A stretch of 64,000 bases of DNA from Ampelocalamus luodianensis (Eukaryota > Streptophyta > Magnoliopsida > Poales > Poaceae), in assembly GCA_036346255.1 (NCBI GenBank), contig JAYEVH010000509.1, forward strand, positions 152,246-216,245, written 5' to 3'. Positions 21,525 to 31,921 of the stretch are shown here, in pieces. The notes beneath the pieces are model-generated. The model searched no databases. It worked only from the letters and a program-made list of their open reading frames with translations, and had not been told where the DNA came from. Within the stretch, counting starts at the first letter, position 1; each line of letters begins with the position of its first letter. The position numbers were made by a program, and so were the translations under genes.

Positions 21525-24500
21525 TGTCGAACCCGGGAGCGAAGGATCCCGAATTCTCTGTGTTTATACACTAGTCCAGGATTTCTAGTGTACACAGTCA
21601 AACAAAAGTGATAGCAAAATCATATCGCGCACTTTATTAATAATAATTCAGAGTTTATTACAAGAAGGGCCTGAGGCCAAATGGAAAAGAAATAACACAG
21701 CGGAAGACAAAATAGTAGTAGATCACACGACTTGCCACAGGCAATCGTCTGGGGGCGTAGCCTAGTCGTCAAGATCCTCACCGTCCTAATAGAGGTCTTC
21801 TCCTGAATAAAGATTATCCAGCAAGAGTAAGCACAACTACCGTGCTTGCAAGTTACACCCAATATTGACAGTTTATGCATGCATAAGGTAAACAAAGGAT
21901 AATAGCAGGGTTCTTTTGCATAAACAGCATTTTCAGGTTAAATAGCAATAATAATTTCTAAGGCCAGTTTTTATACCATAACTAAAATCAATGTTTTAAA
22001 TGAAAATTAATAATAGATAACCTCCATTGATTGAATGGTGAAGGATACCCTCCTAACACTTGGCTAACCGCCCAATTTTTACCATAGGATTCTCCATCAT
22101 AAAATCATCTGTTGAAATCATTTTATAAACCAAAAATAAGTCTAACTTAGAGTGGCTTTGCTAGCATGTCCATGACCGCGGACGCGGCTATTCGAATAGT
22201 TTCTACTCTGCAGAGTTTGTACTGACTTTACCACACGAGATAATTTGCTTTTAATGTCAGCCAAAGCACGCTTCCGAAGGCGTGTGACTAAGCAATTATC
22301 ATGAGGCCGTTACAATGCAATGCCTTAATGTATTTATGCCCGCTAAGGCTTCGCTCCCATTGGACTAACCATCCTCCGGAAGCCCCCTCTTGCGCCAGGT
22401 GGAACTAATGTCTAACCGACGCCTACACATACAACATGGCACAAATATCACTAAGACGCCACAAATTATTTAGCCAAATCTGTCTCATTCCAGACATGTG
22501 GTGGTACGGTAAGGCATAGCAAAATACACTCAAAGACCGGTCGTTAACTAACTTGGGCGTCTTTCCATTAAAAACCTGGGCCTTAATCCTAACCAGATTA
22601 GGCCCGTGCATGAACATGCACCCACCATCCATCCATCTCGCCCAAGTCCAAACCTATTTTATTTTATGTAGAGTAAAATCCTCTTTATAAACCTTTTGTG
22701 GTAAGACAATACCATCAAAATCAAATTTGAATCAACTTTGTAAAAGATTTGGCTAAAACCCTCCCAAAATTCATGATTGTGATCTAAGCATGGCTAAGCA
22801 CATGATTAGTTTTAATAGCATTTTACCTAAAGGTGACAAGGTATTCATATTCAAAAATCAAATTGGCCATACAATGATAGTTGGATTAACTACATACAAA
22901 AACACGACATCCAAACATTCATATAAACATATGCATGCAATAATACTTTGAAAACAGAAATTAAATACGTTAAAATACTGGGAACAATATGATCAATAGT
23001 GTAACTTGCCTTCATTGAAGTTTTAAAACTCTAAATCGTCAGAAGGATCTAACTCTCCGGAGTCGTCGAGGTCTATACGCGAAAATACGATAAATTAACT
23101 TCAAATTCAAATAAATTCAAAACATCCGCTCAAAATAACTCAAAATTGAAATATTTTGGTTTAGATAGCTAGATTATGATTTTAGACAAATTTTACAACT
23201 TGAACCACCCAATTTGGAGTTCAGATGCAAAAGATATGAATTTTTGAAGTTTAAACCTAAATCTGAAATTTAATTGAATTTCCCGAATTAATTTTCTACT
23301 GGAAAATATATTTATTGCGCAATGCTGATGCCAGCGAGGAATTTCCGGAAATTTTAAGGAATTAAAATGATTCCTGACATGTGGGCCCCACGGGTCATAG
23401 ACACGGTCTATGTGGACCAGGCCCACGGCCTTTTGGCTCGGGAGGAAGGTGCTGACACGGCGCCACGCGAACAGATTTGGTGACGTGGCGCCCACGCGGC
23501 GGTGAGGTGGTGCCACGGTGGCGTGTGCGTGGCCGGCCACGTTGGCCCGATGCCGGTGGTGCTCCGGTGAGCGGTCTTGCCGGCGTTCTACGCCGCGGCG
23601 AGCTAAATGGATGTGCGCATATTGGAGAGGAGACAATTGTGAACTCGTGGGTTACCAAATAAACGACGGAGCATGGCCGGATGGTCGTCGGCAACGAGGA
23701 CTAGCGGTGATGAGCTTCGGTTGTCGACGAAGTCGATGCTGCGAGGCTCCTCCGGCGAAGTGGGTGATCGCACTAGCTTCGCGATGACGTGGTGATGAAG
23801 TTGGTACCGAGGGCGGGGGCGGAGGGGCTCCGGTGACGGCGCAGTCGTCGGTTGAAGATTTCCCAGTCGCTGGCGAGAAAACTCGAATCTAGGGCGCTAG
23901 GAGCGAGGAGGGAGATGGTGGTTGGCGGCGTTGAGATGCGGTGAGGGAGGTGGTCCTAGTGCCCCCTTTTATAGGGCGAGAGCGTGGCCGGAGCTTCGTA
24001 CGACGCAAGAAGGTCCGTGCGGGGACAGCGGCGAGACTTGGGGGTTTTAGGGCGCCGGGATGGAAAGTGAAGGCCGTGTCGGAGGCGGATGGAATCAAGG
24101 GTTTGAATGCGAGCGAAATCACGAAAATTAGATTAGGATTTCGCCGAGTATGGAAGGTTTTCGAAACCTTTCCATGGCGGACAGCGCGGCGAGAATGGAA
24201 AGTCGCGAGGAAGAAGATGGAAAGGAAGATGACGACGCTGGGCCGTCCGATGTTGATCCAACGGTGGACAATGCGGCGTGAACCGGTAAGTGTGGATTGG
24301 GCGCGGCCGTTGGATCTTAATCCAACGGTTGCGATAGACCGAGGCGGTGCGGTGACTAGTAAAGTCACTGGTGCGCGTGGGCCGTTAGATCTAGATCGGA
24401 CGGTGTAAAATCAAAGGGGTGTTCGGTCGTCCGAATGTCACATTGGATGCTGGCCGTTGGATTTTGATCCAATGGCTGATGAATGTTGGTGCGGCGCGAG

Positions 24501-24919
24501 CGAGAGAAGGAGAGATAGGCTGACAACGGGCCATGCTGTCAGTGAGAGAGAGGAGAGGTGGCGCGGCTGGGCTGGCACGGGCCGCGCGCGCGGGAAAAGG
24601 GACTGGGCCGGAGTAGGTTTCGGCCCAAACACTGTTGGAGTATTTTCTTTTGATTTCTTAATTAATTTAATTCTGGTAATTCAATTAGGCTTTAGAATAT
24701 AGCAAATTAAGTCCAAAAATTTTGAGAAAATTCACAGAAATTCTCTGGAGCATTTGGGACTTAAATAAAATATTTCCAGCTATTATTTGGTAATAGATTT
24801 TGCAAATAAAATTGTTTAGCTTGAATTTGATTAAGTAAAAGCTTTTGAAAATTCCAGAAAAATCCAAAAAAATAATTAAACTTTATTTTCAACTGAAATT
24901 TGAAATTTGGGCTGTTACA
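21525..24919 (-). repeat. Gypsy-1 3' LTR
   Basis: 3395 bp. It contains a TATA box on the minus strand (plus 23967-23974, 'ttttatag'), the CTATTCGAATAG module (22198-22209), and both putative small exons (23010-23072 and 21762-21802). In this copy both exons carry C-to-T stops: CAA to TAA in the first, CAG to TAG in the second. Confidence 0.92.
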
Positions 24920-24945
24920 AACCTACCCCCCTTATAGGGAATCTC
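24920..24945 (-). other. Gypsy-1 polypurine tract
   Basis: Minus strand AAGGGGGGTAGGTT lies directly before the LTR start TGTAACAGCC. It is the plus-strand priming site for reverse transcription. Confidence 0.85.
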
Positions 24946-24956
24946 GACCCCGAGAT

Positions 24957-27900
24957 TCAGGCTTGGTTAGTAAAAAGATCAGGGTAGTTGGCCTTGAGTT
25001 CTTCTTCTTTCTCCCATATGGCCTCACTTTCTAGATGGTGAATCCATTGTACCTTGTATGATCTGATGATTCTGCTTCTGGTAACACGTTCTGCGACATC
25101 CAGAATTTTAATCGGTCACTCCACATAGGTGAGATCTTCTTGAAGGTCACAGCTTTCTAGAAGGGTGTGGTCTTCTGGTACTTGCAGGCACTTCTTTAGC
25201 GGCGACACGTGGAAGACATTATGTACTGCTGACAAGGCTTCTGGCAGCTCTAATTGATAAGCTACTTCTCCACGTCTTGCCAAGATCTTGTATGGTCCGA
25301 TATATCTGGGTGCGAGTCTACCTTTTGTCTGGAATCTCCTCACACCTCTGAGTGGGGTAACTCTGAGATAGACAAAATCTCCTACCTCAAAGTTCAATTC
25401 CCTCCGACGGTTATCGGATAACTCTTTTGTCAGGATTGAGCTACTTTCAGACGCTCCTATATAGCCTTTACTTTACTTTCAGCTTCTTTGATCAACTCAG
25501 GTCCAAAGAGTTGATGTTCTCCCACCTGATCCCAAAGGAGTGGGGTTCGACATTTCCTACCATGCAAAGCTTCAAATGGAGCCATCTGCAGACTGGCTTG
25601 GTAGCTGTTATTGTATGAGAACTCTGCATATGGCAGATCTCTGTCCCAACCTTTCCCGAAGTCTAAGGCACAAGCTCGAAGCATGTCTTCAAGAACTTGA
25701 TTGGTGCGTTCTGTCTACCCATCTGTCTGGGGATGATATGTCGTGCTGAAGTTGAGTCGGGTTCCCAAGGCTTCATGCATACTTTTCCAAAACCGAGAGG
25801 TGAACTGAGAACCTCGGTCAGACACAATATTTTTGGGTACTCCATGTAGGCAGATGATTCTGGCCATGTACAATTCTGCTAGCTTACTGCTTTGGTAAGT
25901 GGTCTTGACAGGAATGAAGTGGGTGACTTTGGTTAATCGGTCAATTACCACCCAGATGGAGCCATATCTCGATTGGGTCTTAGGAAGTCCGGTGATGAAG
26001 TCCATACCAACTTATTCCCACTTCCACTCGGGCACTGACAATGGTTGTAGCAGACCAGCGGGTCGTTGATGCTCTGCCTTGACTCGCTGACAAACGTCAC
26101 AACGAGCGACAAATTCAGCGATTTCACGCTTCATGCTGACCCACCAATACTTTTCTTTTAGGTCTTGATACATTTTGGTGCTACCAGGATGAATGGAGTA
26201 TGGCGACTCATGAGCTTCTTTCAGAATCGACTCCTTTATCTCCTGCTGGTTAGGTACACAGATGCAGTCTCCAAACCACACTGTCCCTTGCTCATCCTTG
26301 GAGAATCCCGGGGCTTTGCCTTTTCTCATATTCTTCTTGATTTCTTGGATGTCTTCATCTTCTAACTGCTTTATTCTGATCTGGTCCTGAAGAGTCGGTT
26401 GGACTTCCAAAGTGTTTACGCAACCTTGGTTGACAATCTCCAGATTTAGGTGCTTCAGCTCCTCATACAGCTCTGGCTGATTTTGCTGTACCATGATGGT
26501 GTTGCAATACGCCTTCCTGCTCAAGGCATCTGCTACCACATTGGCTTTGCCCGGATGATAATGAATCCCGAGGTCATAGTCCTTTATCAACTCCAACCAT
26601 CTCCTCTGTTGGAGATTGAATTCGGACTGCGTGAATATATATTTCAGGTTTTTATGATCCTTGAAAATCTCACAATGATTTACCAATGAGATAATGCGCC
26701 GATTTTGAGCGTGCACAATTCTTTGCTAGTTCGGATCATGAGTCAGATAATTCCCTTCGTGTGGCCTCAACTGCCGGGATGCATAAGCCACAACCTTGCC
26801 TTCCTACATTAATACACATCCGAGGCCTTGACGGGACGCATCACAGAATATCTCAAAATCCTTGCGGATGTTCGGTAAAATCAACACCGGTGCTGAGACT
26901 AATCCCTTCTTTAGCTCCTAGAAACTTTCTTCACAGGCGTCGGTCCATTTAAACTTCTTTTCCTTCTTCAGAAGTTGAGTCATGGGTCTTGCAAGTTTAG
27001 AGAACCCTTCAATGAACCGGCGAAAGTAGCCCGCTAGTCCAAGGAAACTTCTCACTTCGGTGACTAATCTGGGTTGCTTCCAGTCCATTATTGCCTCAAT
27101 CTTGGCGGGGTCGACTGCAATTCCTCCTGTTGACACAATATGTCCAAGGAATGCCACTTGACTTAACCAGAATTCACTTTTGCTGAATTTGGCATAAAGC
27201 TGGTGCTCCCTGAGTTTGTCCAGGATCAGCCTGAGATGCTTCTCATGCTCTTCTTCATCCTTCGAATAGATGAGGATATCGTCAATGAAGACAACCACAA
27301 ACTTATCCAAGAATTCCATGAGCACCTTGTTCATCATATTCATGAAGTAAGCAGGGGTGTTAGTCAGACCGAAGGACATTACTGTAAACTCGTACAGTCC
27401 ATATCTTGTCGTGAAGGCGGTCTTCGGGATATCTTCCGGGCTGATCTTCAGTTGGTGATAACCGGATCTCAGATCAATCTTTGAGAAGACACTTTCTCCC
27501 TTCAACTGATCGAACAGATCATCAATCCTGGGCAACGGGTATTTGTTCTTGATTTTCACCTCGTTGAGTGATCTGTAATCAACGCACATTCTCATACTAT
27601 TGTCTTTCTTTTTGACAAATATTACTAGGGCTCCCCATGGTGAGAAATTGGGTCGAATGTACCCTTTGCTTCGCAATTCTTCGATTTGCTTCTTCAGCTC
27701 TGCTAACTCGTTGGCTGGCATTCTGTATGGCCGCTTCGAGATCGGAGCTGTCCCGGGGACTAGATCGATTAGGAACATTATGTCCCTATCCGGTGGCATG
27801 CCTAGTAGATCATCCGGAAAGACGTCAGGGTATTCCCGTGCCACGGGTATGTCTTCCAGTTTCACTTCCTTCAAGCTGGTGAGGATGGAACTCCCTCCGG

Positions 27901-29436
27901 TGCGGGTCTTGGGTTTGAATTCGATAGATATGCCTTGTTCATTGGTGAGGGTGATGGACCTATTGGCACAGTCTATTTGGCCATGGTTTTTGGCTAGCCA
28001 GTCCATTCCAAGAATTACATCCAGACCTTGGGAGTATAAAACTATCAGATCTGCTAGGAAGGATACTCCGGATATCTCAAGGGTAAGATTTGGGCATAGA
28101 GAACTGGTCCTTATTTCTGAGCCCAGGGAATGGATTATTATGGGAGTAGCTAAGGAGGATATAGGTAACCCATATTTTCCCACAAACTTATTTGATACGA
28201 AAGAATGTGAAGCTCCAGAATCAAATAGGACAGATGCTGGTATCGAATTAACAAGGAACGTACCGAGAACAACATCTGGCGCTGTCTGAGCTTCCTCGGC
28301 GGTGACATGGTTCACCCGTCGCTTGGTGAACTGGCCTGCTGGTCTTGTGGTGCCGCCGGTAGCTGAAACTCCTGAGGTTGGCTTTGCCGGTGCCATACCT
28401 TGCTGCTTCTTCGGGCATTTATTGGCATAATTCCCCGTCTCATTGCAGTGGAAGCGCGTAACTCTGGAGGCTGAGGAGGTGGAGTGCTTCTGCTGAAACT
28501 GCCCTCCAGATGAAGTGCCACGGAAGTTGGAGCGCTGTGGCGGTGCCGGAGTGCGGGACGTGGAAGATTGAAATTTCCCACGTTGCGGTGGCTGCGATGT
28601 GGTGATGTGAGGTTTGGGAAGACCTCCTACATTGAATTTTTGAGCGGCCATCCTCCGCTTGCGGTTCTCCATTTCCGTGTGTTTGACCTCCTGCCTGATT
28701 GCTTTATCCACCAACTGCTGGAAGTCGGTGAAATTCTGAGAGATAAGTTGGACAGAGATATCATCATTTAATCCCTCCAGGAACCTTTCCTGTCTGTCCT
28801 CATCTCTGGCTATGTCAGCTGGGGCGTAGCGGGCAAGTTGGTTGAATCGGTGAAGATATTCGTTCACCGTGCGGTTGCCCTGTCGGAGTGCGTGGAACTC
28901 CTTCTTCTTTAACGTCATCATCCCCGCCGGGATGTGTGCATGGCGGAAGGCTCGCACAAAGTCGGCCCATGTGATGGATTGAGCATCATTATGGGCGATG
29001 CAGTAATTATTCTACCATTCCGATGCGGGACCGTTTAGTTGGTGAGAGGCAAACAGAACCCTCTCACGATCAGAGCACTGAGTGATGTCCAGCTTCTTCC
29101 CGATGGCCCGAAGCCAGTCATCGGCGTCCATTGGTTCGGTACTGCTGAGAAAGTCGGCGGACGCATCTTCATGAACTCGAACATGGTTAACCTCTGGTTG
29201 TGCTGGGGTGGAGCTGGAGCTGCTGCTGCTGCGGTAGCGGCTTGAGCATTCTGAACATTCTGCAGTGATTGGGCAAGAAGGTCAATCAGATGGGTATGAT
29301 TCGCCATCATCTGGCGCCAGTCGGGTCCTTCTGCCGACGGTGGTGGTGGCTGCGGGACGTGATTGTCCTGGTAATCCGCCTGATCGTTTCCTTGGCCGCT
29401 GATGCTGCCGCTGCCGTTCCTGCGGGTGTTCACCAT
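24957..29436 (-). pseudogene. Gypsy-1 gag-pol polyprotein with C-terminal chromodomain (broken)
   Basis: Gag starts at 29436 (MVNTRRNGSG) and shifts frame near 29150. The longest open block is 28957-26918. It holds the gag C-terminus (LKKKEFHALRQG), a zinc knuckle lacking its first Cys (FHCNETGNYANKC), protease (LFDSGASHSFVS), and reverse transcriptase (IDLRSGYHQLKI, VVFIDDILIYS). RNase H, an HHCC zinc-binding domain (CDVCQRVKAEHQRP), the integrase core (MDFITGLPKTQ) and a C-terminal module (PRYIGPYKILAR) follow. A chromodomain (YKVQWIHHLESEAIWEKEEE) ends at TGA 24957. Chromodomains steer chromovirus integration to marked chromatin. Interruptions are mostly C-to-T stops, e.g. CAG to TAG near 26916, 26807, 25713 and 25455, TGA near 25425, and TGG to TAG near 29012. 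Confidence 0.92.
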
Positions 29437-29647
29437 CTGCTAGATCCTCCAAGGATTTAGAAAAGATGGCAAGGAATTCTAAGGGGGAATAAATCTAAAA
29501 TAGCCCAAGAACCAATAAACACACAACAAAGAACCAGTTTTTCAAAATAGTTCTTTTATTCATTTATTTTATTAATTGATTATGGCTATCACAGGGGTAA
29601 TTGATAGCTCATAATTCGCATCTAAAATTTGAACTAAAGGAAAGCAT

Positions 29648-30289
29648 CTATGGGGTACTAGGGGTGTAGTCTATCTCATTAGAGCTAGCCTCGCCCGCCT
29701 TGTAGTTAGCTACTGCCGACTCCTTCACCTTGCTTGTGTATTCCAAGCTATCCTGGACGGTGCGCAAGTCCTCCAAGGTGTCCCCGTAGGCATAGTCCAG
29801 TGCCTTCGTCAAGTCCACTGGTGCGCGGCACCGGGAATCCTCTTCTTTGACAAAGGCGGAAGGTCCGCCGAGTGCAGTTGGAAGATGCATCGGGTAATAG
29901 TGAAACCCAGTGCCGACAAGGTAGCGGTCGTAGATGTGGCGAAGACGACGGACTGCCTCTCTTGCTGCATCCTGAATGCTATCGGCGAAGGTGTCGCGTC
30001 TGATCGGAGCGTGGAAGGTGTGGAAGACTGTGTTCGGCGACAGATCGGAGTAAATCAGCACTTCTACCCTCCAGAGCCGTCGTTCTCCCACCTTGTACCG
30101 ATAGCCATGGAATGTTGGCCTCTTCTTGTACTCCAAGTGTTGCATCATCTCCCAGAGAAGCTCGGCCCAGTGTCCAGCAAGAACTCTGTGAGAGATCCGG
30201 TATCTCGGCCATCTACAATTTTTGAGAAAGAGATGAGTCAGTAACCATTTTAAAGAGAAGGGTTGAGAGAGGACTCTGGATAGACTCAA
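29648..30289 (-). CDS. Extra sense ORF between LTR and gag in Gypsy-1
   Basis: An open frame of 213 codons between the primer-binding site and gag. The likely genuine part begins at a splice-like boundary, AATTGTAG|ATGG (exon start 30212). There the residues change from arbitrary to ordered: WPRYRISHRVLAGHW, ERRLWRVEVLIYSD, a helical FADSIQDAAREAVRRLRHIYD, and an acidic C-terminus. Similar uncharacterised proteins recur in grass retroelements; I know of no function. The direction is sense, unlike the antisense extra ORFs of some Tat-type elements. The frame has no stop although gag-pol has many. An upstream exon is likely, possibly from the LTR leader. Confidence 0.55.
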   Translation of the reverse strand: MSLSRVLSQPFSLKWLLTHLFLKNCRWPRYRISHRVLAGHWAELLWEMMQHLEYKKRPTFHGYRYKVGERRLWRVEVLIYSDLSPNTVFHTFHAPIRRDTFADSIQDAAREAVRRLRHIYDRYLVGTGFHYYPMHLPTALGGPSAFVKEEDSRCRAPVDLTKALDYAYGDTLEDLRTVQDSLEYTSKVKESAVANYKAGEASSNEIDYTPSTP

Positions 30290-30356
30290 AATAGTTTTAG
30301 TTTTTTTAAAAATAGATCCTTAGGGAAATTGTGGGGCCACAACCTACAGTCGATAT

Positions 30357-30369
30357 GGCTCTGATACCA
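30357..30369 (-). other. Gypsy-1 primer-binding site (tRNA-iMet)
   Basis: Minus strand TGGTATCAGAGCC starts four bases after the 5' LTR end. It is complementary to the 3' end of initiator tRNA-Met. Confidence 0.92.
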
Positions 30370-30610
30370 ATTTTGTCGAACCCGAGAGCGAAGGATCCTG
30401 AATTCTCTGTGTTTATACACTAGTCCAGGATTTCTAGTGTACACAGTCAAACAAAAGTGATAATAAAATCATATCACGCACTTTATTAATAATAATTCAG
30501 AGTTTATTACAAGAAGGGCTTGAGGCCAAATGGAAAAGAAATAACACAGCGGAAGGCAAAATAGTAGTAGACCACACGACTTGCCACAGGCAATTGTCTG
30601 GGGGTGTAGC

Positions 30611-30651
30611 CTAGTCGTCAAGATCCTCACCGTCCTGATAGAGGTCTTCTC
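30611..30651 (-). other. Putative LTR small exon B, Gypsy-1 5' LTR copy
   Basis: It follows acceptor TTTATTCAG|. It reads GEDLYQDGEDLDD then TAG (30611-30613) when its first two bases join the last base of exon A. The intervening intron is 1207 bases, GC...AG. The 3' LTR copy (21762-21802) has CAG to TAG. Confidence 0.5.
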
Positions 30652-31858
30652 CTGAATAAAGATTATTCAGCAAGAGTAAGCACAACTACCGTGCTTGCAA
30701 GTTACACCCAATATTGACAGTTTATGCATGCATAAGGTAAATAAAGGATAATGGTAGGGTTATTTTGCATATACAACATTTTCAGGTTAAATAGCAATAA
30801 TAATTTCTAAGGCCAGTTTTTATACCATAACTAAAATCAGTGTTTTAAATGACAATTAATAATGGATAACCTCCATTGAATGAATGGTGAAGGATACCCT
30901 CCTAACACTTGGCTAACCGCCCAATTTTTACCATAGGATTCTCCATCATAAAATCATCTGGTGAAATCATTTTATAAACCAAAAACAAGTCTAACTTAGA
31001 GTGGCTTTGCTAGCATGTCCATGACCGCGGACGCGGCTATTCGAATAGTTTCTACTCTGCAGAGTTTGTACAGCTTTACCCACACGAGATAATTTGCTTT
31101 TAATATCGGCTAAAGCACGCTTCCGAAGGCGTGTGACTAAGCAATTATCATGGGGCCGTTACAATGCAATGCCTTAATGTATTTATGCCCGCTAAGGTTT
31201 CGCTCTCATTAGACTAACCATCCTCCGGAAGCCCCCTCTTGCGTCAGGTGGAACTAATGTCTAACCGACGCCCACACATACAACATGGCACAAATATCAC
31301 TAAGACGCCACAAATTATTTAGCCAAATCTGTCCCATTCCAGACATGTAGTGGTACGGTAAGGCGTAGCAAAATACACTCAAAGACCGGTCCTTAACTGA
31401 CTTGGGCGTCTTTCCATTACAACCCTGGGCCTTAATCCTAACCAGATTAGGCCCGTGCATGAACCTACACCCACTATCCATCCATCTCGCCCAAATCCAA
31501 ACCTATTTTATTTTATGTAGAGTAAAATCCTCTTTATAAACCTTTTGTGGTAAGACAATACCATCAAAATCAAATTTGAATCAACTTTGTAAAAGATTTG
31601 GCTAAAACCCTCCCAAAATTCATGATTGTGATCTAAGCATGGCTAAGCACATGATTAGTTTTAATAGCATTTTACCTAAAGGTGACAAGGCATTCATATT
31701 CAAAAATTAAATTGGCCATACAATGATAGTTGGATTAACTACATACAAAAACAGGACATCCAAATATTTATATAAACATATGCATGCAATTATACTTTGA
31801 AAACAGAAATTAAATACCTTAAAATACTGGGAACAATACGATCAATAGTGTAACTTGC

Positions 31859-31921
31859 CTTCATTGAAGTCTTGAAACTCTAAATCGTCAGAAGGATCTA
31901 ACTCACCGGAGTCGTCAAGGT
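31859..31921 (-). other. Putative LTR small exon A, Gypsy-1 5' LTR copy
   Basis: 63 bp between acceptor CGTATAG| and donor GAAG|GCAAGT, the consensus of GC-AG introns. Read in phase 1 it encodes an acidic stretch (DLDDSGELDPSDDLEF...). The matching exon in Gypsy-2 is also 63 bp. In the 3' LTR (23010-23072) it has one C-to-T stop. The call rests on cross-family conservation; no transcript is visible here. Confidence 0.5.

Noticed and set aside
23193..24408. Long ORFs on both strands in the Gypsy-1 LTRs (and their copies at 32.0-33.4 kb)
   Set aside because: GC-rich LTR DNA keeps all frames open by chance. No domain was seen, and the frames are not kept in Gypsy-2 or family 3.
27600..28289. 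229-codon plus-strand ORF inside Gypsy-1 pol
   Set aside because: It is antisense to the protease/reverse transcriptase region and a mirror of its codons. An antisense gene is possible in principle but nothing supports it.
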